Source: Actinomycetes bacterium
GTDB lineage: Bacteria; Actinomycetota; Acidimicrobiia; Acidimicrobiales; Acidimicrobiaceae
Direction: 5' to 3'
DNA: 9,184 nucleotides
Assembly (NCBI GenBank): GCA_021833085.1
Contig: JAKBGL010000039.1
Location: forward strand, 1 to 9,184
The translations under genes and the position numbers were made by a program. Positions 6,614 to 9,184 of the stretch are shown piece after piece (the stretch's first letter is position 1; the number at the start of each line of letters is the position of its first letter). A model generated the notes under the pieces. It was not told where the DNA came from, searched no databases, and saw only the letters and a program-made list of their open reading frames with translations.

Positions 6614-8005
6614 GTGACACAAGAGACAAGACTGCGATTTGCTCCTTCTCCGACGGGATACTTCCACGTTGGAGGAGCTAGGACGGCGTTATACAACTGG
6701 CTAATCGCAAAACAACAAGGTGGAAGTTTCATACTTCGGATCGACGATACTGATGAGCAGAGAAATCGTCAGGAGTGGACTGATGGAATTATATCGGCCC
6801 TGGCGTGGCTTGAGATTGACTTCGACGAAGGACCATACTTTCAGTCTCGGCGAAAAGACAGATACTTTCAAAAAGCTCGGGAACTCTATGAAAAGGGCTT
6901 AGCCTACTACTGTAACTGCACAAGGGACGAGATCGATGAACGGGCAAAACTCCGAGGAGGTCCACCCGGATACGACGGATTTTGCCGTGATCGAGCTCTT
7001 ACTCCAGAACCCGGATTCGCCCTTCGCTTTAAAGTTCCACCAGGTGAAACAGTGGTAAATGATGTTGTGAGAGGAACCGTTACGTTCGCTAACTCAACGA
7101 TTGAAGACTTCGTATTACTAAAAGGAAACGGAGCGGCGTTATACGTGTTGGCAAACTTTGTGGATGATGTAGATCTTAACATATCTCACGTAATACGTGC
7201 GGAAGAACACCTTCCAACTACTCCTAAAGCTGTTCTTTTGTATGAGGCTCTTGGAGTTGACAGTCCAATTTTTGCTCATCTTCCGGTATTGGTCAATGAA
7301 AAAAGAGTCAAACTTTCAAAACGACGCGACCGCGTTGCGGTTGAAGACTTTCGTGATCAAGGTTTCCTTCCAGAGGCGATGGTGAACTATCTTGCCCTGT
7401 TGGGTTGGAGTCCCGGCGATGACGTCGAATTTCTAGATAGGGAAGAGATGATCGAGCTTTTTGATCTAACAAAGGTCTCAAAGTCTCCTGCGTTTTTCGA
7501 CGTTGTGAAGATGAAGCACTTCAACAAGCACTATATAGCTTCGTTGACTTTAGATGACTTCGTCAACCGTTGTCTCAGATTCCTTGAGGCCAACTCATGG
7601 TGGAGTGGAGACGGGATACAGACGGCTAATTTTCGTGCGATAGCTCCCTACGTACAAGAACGGATTGCGCTTCTAAGTGAAGTAGTCGAGATGGTGGATT
7701 TCTTATTTGTTGATCCTGCTCAACTCAGCCTTGAGGCGTACATCTTAAGTGAAGCTGATCTTGAAGCGCTGTCCAGGTTCTTAGTCAAGGTTGAGGCCGA
7801 AGAAGACTTTACTCGAGACGTGCTCGAAGGACACTTTAGGTCTTTAGGAGAGGAGCTTGGTTTGGTTCTGCGGAAACTTCAAGCACCGATTCGCCTATCG
7901 TTAACGGGAAGAAAGGTGGGCCCACCGCTATTTGTAGCTATGGAGATTCTTGGAAAAGAACGCTCGTTGGATCGGATTAGAAACGCTATAGCAACAGGGC
8001 ATTAG
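6614..8005 (+). CDS. gltX: Glutamyl-tRNA synthetase
   Basis: This class I aminoacyl-tRNA synthetase of 463 residues is the usual bacterial size. It charges tRNA-Glu with glutamate. The N-terminus RLRFAPSPTGYFHVGGARTA (6-25) contains the HIGH-like motif HVGG (18-21). The KMSKS-like loop is KLSKR (233-237). C100, C102 and C124 could be part of the zinc-site region seen in many GluRSs. SHVIRAEEHLPTTPKAVLLY (191-210) replaces the more common RGEDHLSNTP pattern. The C-terminal tRNA/anticodon-binding part ends with RLSLTGRKVGPPLFVAMEIL. GTG is taken as the start because the protein then begins just before the conserved FAPSPTG, as usual. No Shine-Dalgarno is visible upstream. Its stop overlaps the next gene's GTG by one base, and tRNA-Gln and tRNA-Glu lie downstream. 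It is the only such synthetase here, so it may also mischarge tRNA-Gln; this is inference. Confidence 0.97.
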   Translation: MTQETRLRFAPSPTGYFHVGGARTALYNWLIAKQQGGSFILRIDDTDEQRNRQEWTDGIISALAWLEIDFDEGPYFQSRRKDRYFQKARELYEKGLAYYCNCTRDEIDERAKLRGGPPGYDGFCRDRALTPEPGFALRFKVPPGETVVNDVVRGTVTFANSTIEDFVLLKGNGAALYVLANFVDDVDLNISHVIRAEEHLPTTPKAVLLYEALGVDSPIFAHLPVLVNEKRVKLSKRRDRVAVEDFRDQGFLPEAMVNYLALLGWSPGDDVEFLDREEMIELFDLTKVSKSPAFFDVVKMKHFNKHYIASLTLDDFVNRCLRFLEANSWWSGDGIQTANFRAIAPYVQERIALLSEVVEMVDFLFVDPAQLSLEAYILSEADLEALSRFLVKVEAEEDFTRDVLEGHFRSLGEELGLVLRKLQAPIRLSLTGRKVGPPLFVAMEILGKERSLDRIRNAIATGH

Positions 8006-8649
8006 TGGCGTTCCGGCCGAAGACTAAAAAGCGTATTAAAAGCGCAGCACTCGTGTTTGTCGTAGTGTTGCTCAGTTTGACGTTCTGGTTTGCGTATAAC
8101 CTCTTTTCCATCTGGCGTTACTCCTCTTCGAAGTGCTTGGACCCTTCGGGTGCGATTGTGGTTATGGGTGCAGCAGAGTATAACGGAGTTCCCTCGCAGG
8201 TGCTTAGTGCGCGGATAGATACTGCGGCCTCTCTGTATGGGAGAGGGGCGGCTCGCTAGGTTATCGCGCTGGGTGGATCAAGGAAAGGCGATGTGTACTC
8301 TGAGGGTGAAGTTGGGAAAGCCGAGCTGATGAGAGACTCGGTTCCTAAGGTAGCTGCGTTCTCCAGCAGTAGCGGTCAAGACACCTACCAGTCGCTGCTG
8401 GCCGTGACGCCGCTGCTTAGGAGACTTGATGTGAACAAAGTGATCATAGTCTCTGATGGCTTCCATCTATATAGGTCAGTCGCGATCGCGAGATCTCTTG
8501 GTTTGACTGCTTGCGGCTACTCTGACGTTGGCTCACCGATACAAGGGGACCTCAAGTTTGACTACATGCTGAGAGAGACGGTAGCAGTAACGGTTGCACA
8601 GGTAATTGGATATAAAGAAGAGAGTATTATCCGACATGGACAGGAATAA
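8005..8649 (+). pseudogene. DUF218 (YdcF/SanA/ElyC-like) membrane protein, interrupted by one in-frame TAG
   Basis: The frame encodes 84 residues, then TAG (8257-8259), then 129 more codons in the same frame, ending in TAA. Together these give a family-typical protein of about 214 positions. Residues 1-11 are basic (MAFRPKTKKRI). Residues about 13-34 form one membrane helix, so the domain should face outside the cytoplasm. The DUF218 core follows: AIVVMGAAEYNGVPSQVLSARIDTAASLYGRG (across the helix-strand region before the stop), VIALGGS directly after it, SEGEVGKAELM, and VIIVSDGFHLYRSVAIARSL with the conserved histidine. Homology continues smoothly across the stop, so a single nonsense change is the simplest reading. 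SanA and ElyC relatives act in cell-envelope maintenance; the exact role here is unknown. The GTG start overlaps the gltX TAG by one base, with AGGG (7996-7999) upstream, suggesting translational coupling. It may be a fresh pseudogene, a sequencing error or a readthrough gene. Confidence 0.8.
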
Positions 8650-8673
8650 CATAAGGTAGTCTAGATAGAACCT

Positions 8674-8745
8674 TCGGGGGTGGTGTAATTGGCAACACTA
8701 CAGATTCTGGCTCTGTCATTGGGGGTTCGAGTCCTCCCCCCCGAG
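8674..8745 (+). tRNA. tRNA-Gln (anticodon CTG)
   Basis: This is a complete cloverleaf of 72 bases. The acceptor stem TCGGGGG (8674-8680) pairs perfectly with CCCCCGA (8738-8744). The D stem is GTGT/ACAC. The anticodon stem ACAGA/TCTGT encloses the loop TTCTGGC with CTG at 8707-8709, which reads CAG. The T stem GGGGG/CCTCC, with one G-T pair, encloses TTCGAGT. The first pair is U1-A72, the weak pair characteristic of bacterial tRNA-Gln and a recognition element for GatCAB amidotransferase. The discriminator is G. CCA is not encoded, since CTC follows, so it must be added after transcription. It begins 24 bases after the DUF218 frame. Confidence 0.96.
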
Positions 8746-8771
8746 CTCTGAGTGAGCTTTAGTTGAGTTAT

Positions 8772-8818
8772 CGATACCTCTAGAATATTTAGATATCGTC
8801 AGAAGAGAAATCTTTTTT
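8772..8818 (+). terminator. AT-rich hairpin and distal T-run between the two tRNAs, possible terminator
   Basis: CGATA (8772-8776) and TCTA (8779-8782) pair with TAGA (8790-8793) and TATCG (8794-8798), leaving a two-base bulge and a seven-base loop. Six T's follow at 8813-8818, directly behind a small AAGA-GAAA-TCTT hairpin. The main hairpin is 14 bases from the T-run and AT-rich, so termination of the tRNA-Gln transcript is possible but not secure. The 140-base gap between the tRNAs holds no other feature I can support. Confidence 0.35.
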
Positions 8819-8885
8819 ACAACCGGAGTGCTCTTTCAAATGGCCGATTCTTCGTAAGTCTCCACTACTCTGTATATGCTTCGAA

Positions 8886-8961
8886 GGCCCCATCGTCTAG
8901 AGGCCCAGGACATCACCCTCTCAAGGTGGAGACACGGGTTCGAATCCCGTTGGGGCTGCCA
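8886..8961 (+). tRNA. tRNA-Glu (anticodon CTC)
   Basis: This is a complete cloverleaf of 76 bases including an encoded CCA. The acceptor stem GGCCCCA (8886-8892) pairs with TGGGGCT (8951-8957), ending in a G1-T72 wobble. The D arm GTCTAGAGGCCCAGGAC closely matches that of E. coli tRNA-Glu. The anticodon stem TCACC/GGTGG encloses CTCTCAA with CTC at 8920-8922, reading GAG. The T arm is ACGGG-TTCGAAT-CCCGT. The discriminator is G8958, followed by CCA. Its partner tRNA-Gln upstream lacks an encoded CCA. Location next to gltX fits a glutamate-decoding block. Confidence 0.97.
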
Positions 8962-9015
8962 AACATGTCGACTTAGTTTTCCCTGGCACCTTGCCCCAAA
9001 ACAACTCCTTGTCGG

Positions 9016-9045
9016 GTGGTCATGGTCGACGGCTCTCACGACCAC
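9016..9045 (+). repeat. Inverted repeat downstream of tRNA-Glu
   Basis: GTGGTC (9016-9021) and GACCAC (9040-9045) are complementary with 18 bases between. It is 54 bases past the tRNA-Glu gene and has no T-run after it. It might be part of a 3'-end structure. Otherwise I see no gene from 8962 to about 9140. Confidence 0.2.
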
Positions 9046-9141
9046 AACGATGCGAAGCACTCTGGGATGAGGGAATAGCGGTGTTAATAACAAGTCCCAA
9101 GATTCATTGAATAATGTAGGTGATATGTTGTTTTCAGTTCC

Positions 9142-9184
9142 ATGATGAAGTATCCTGATGTTGTGAAATTATCGACGTATGCCA
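9142..9184 (+). CDS. Possible start of a gene cut by the window edge
   Basis: A frame opens at ATG 9142 (or ATG 9145, or GTG 9163) and stays open to the last base, giving at most 14 residues: MMKYPDVVKLSTYA. From the GTG it would begin MKLSTYA, which resembles the MKLSxYA opening of IS607-type serine recombinases. Seven residues cannot settle this. No good Shine-Dalgarno is present at any of the three starts: AGGTGA at 9118-9123 is 18 bases from the ATG. It may be nothing. Confidence 0.22.
   Translation, partial: MMKYPDVVKLSTYA

Noticed and set aside
8876..9070. Plus-strand reading frame of 64 codons
   Set aside because: It also spans tRNA-Glu (RWRHGFESRWGC is the T-arm in translation) and has no ribosome site.
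8836..9093. Minus-strand reading frame of 85 codons
   Set aside because: It runs antisense through the complete tRNA-Glu gene; its QRDSNPC-type peptide is the well-known spurious translation of the T-arm of tRNA genes.
1..9184. CRISPR array, toxin-antitoxin pair, phage or complete insertion sequence
   Set aside because: No regularly spaced direct repeats, no transposase or integrase frame and no terminal inverted repeats were found; the genes present are metabolic and translational.

Overview
This window looks like ordinary chromosome from a bacterium with moderately low GC (below half by eye). It is most likely actinobacterial, perhaps an Acidimicrobiia-like lineage. Three things point there: a long-type SerA of 524 residues, the order gltX then tRNA-Gln then tRNA-Glu downstream (an arrangement I recall from Mycobacterium and Streptomyces, with serA nearby), and two FadE-like acyl-CoA dehydrogenases. 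Start codons other than ATG are frequent: TTG twice, GTG three times, against two ATG. The lineage call is inference, since no search could be run.

Layout. Positions 1-148 hold no gene, only a strong hairpin (14-34). On the minus strand lie serA (149-1723), with a readable promoter, and an acyl-CoA dehydrogenase (1848-3065). A 191-bp divergent region (3066-3256) carries a 7-3-7 palindrome and separates this pair from the plus-strand genes. Those are an Esterase D/enterochelin-esterase-type hydrolase (3257-4276), a second acyl-CoA dehydrogenase (4473-5618), a 3-hydroxyacyl-CoA dehydrogenase (5668-6522) and gltX (6614-8005). Next comes a YdcF/SanA/ElyC-type DUF218 membrane protein gene (8005-8649), overlapping gltX by one base and interrupted by one in-frame TAG. 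The RNA end has tRNA-Gln(CTG) at 8674-8745 and tRNA-Glu(CTC) at 8886-8961. A short reading frame runs off the right edge.

How the genes work together. The two acyl-CoA dehydrogenases and the hydroxyacyl-CoA dehydrogenase cover the two oxidation steps of beta-oxidation; no enoyl-CoA hydratase or thiolase lies in the window. The second dehydrogenase and the hydroxyacyl-CoA dehydrogenase look co-transcribed, with a hairpin built over the first gene's stop codon. GltX with the two tRNA genes is a glutamate/glutamine decoding block. SerA supplies serine.

No clearly new defence, mobile or biosynthetic system is visible. The points most worth a second look are the amber-interrupted DUF218 gene, the palindromes at 3189-3215 and 4410-4450, the hairpin over the stop codon at 5614-5630, the missing Shine-Dalgarno sequence before gltX, and a possible recombinase start at the right edge.
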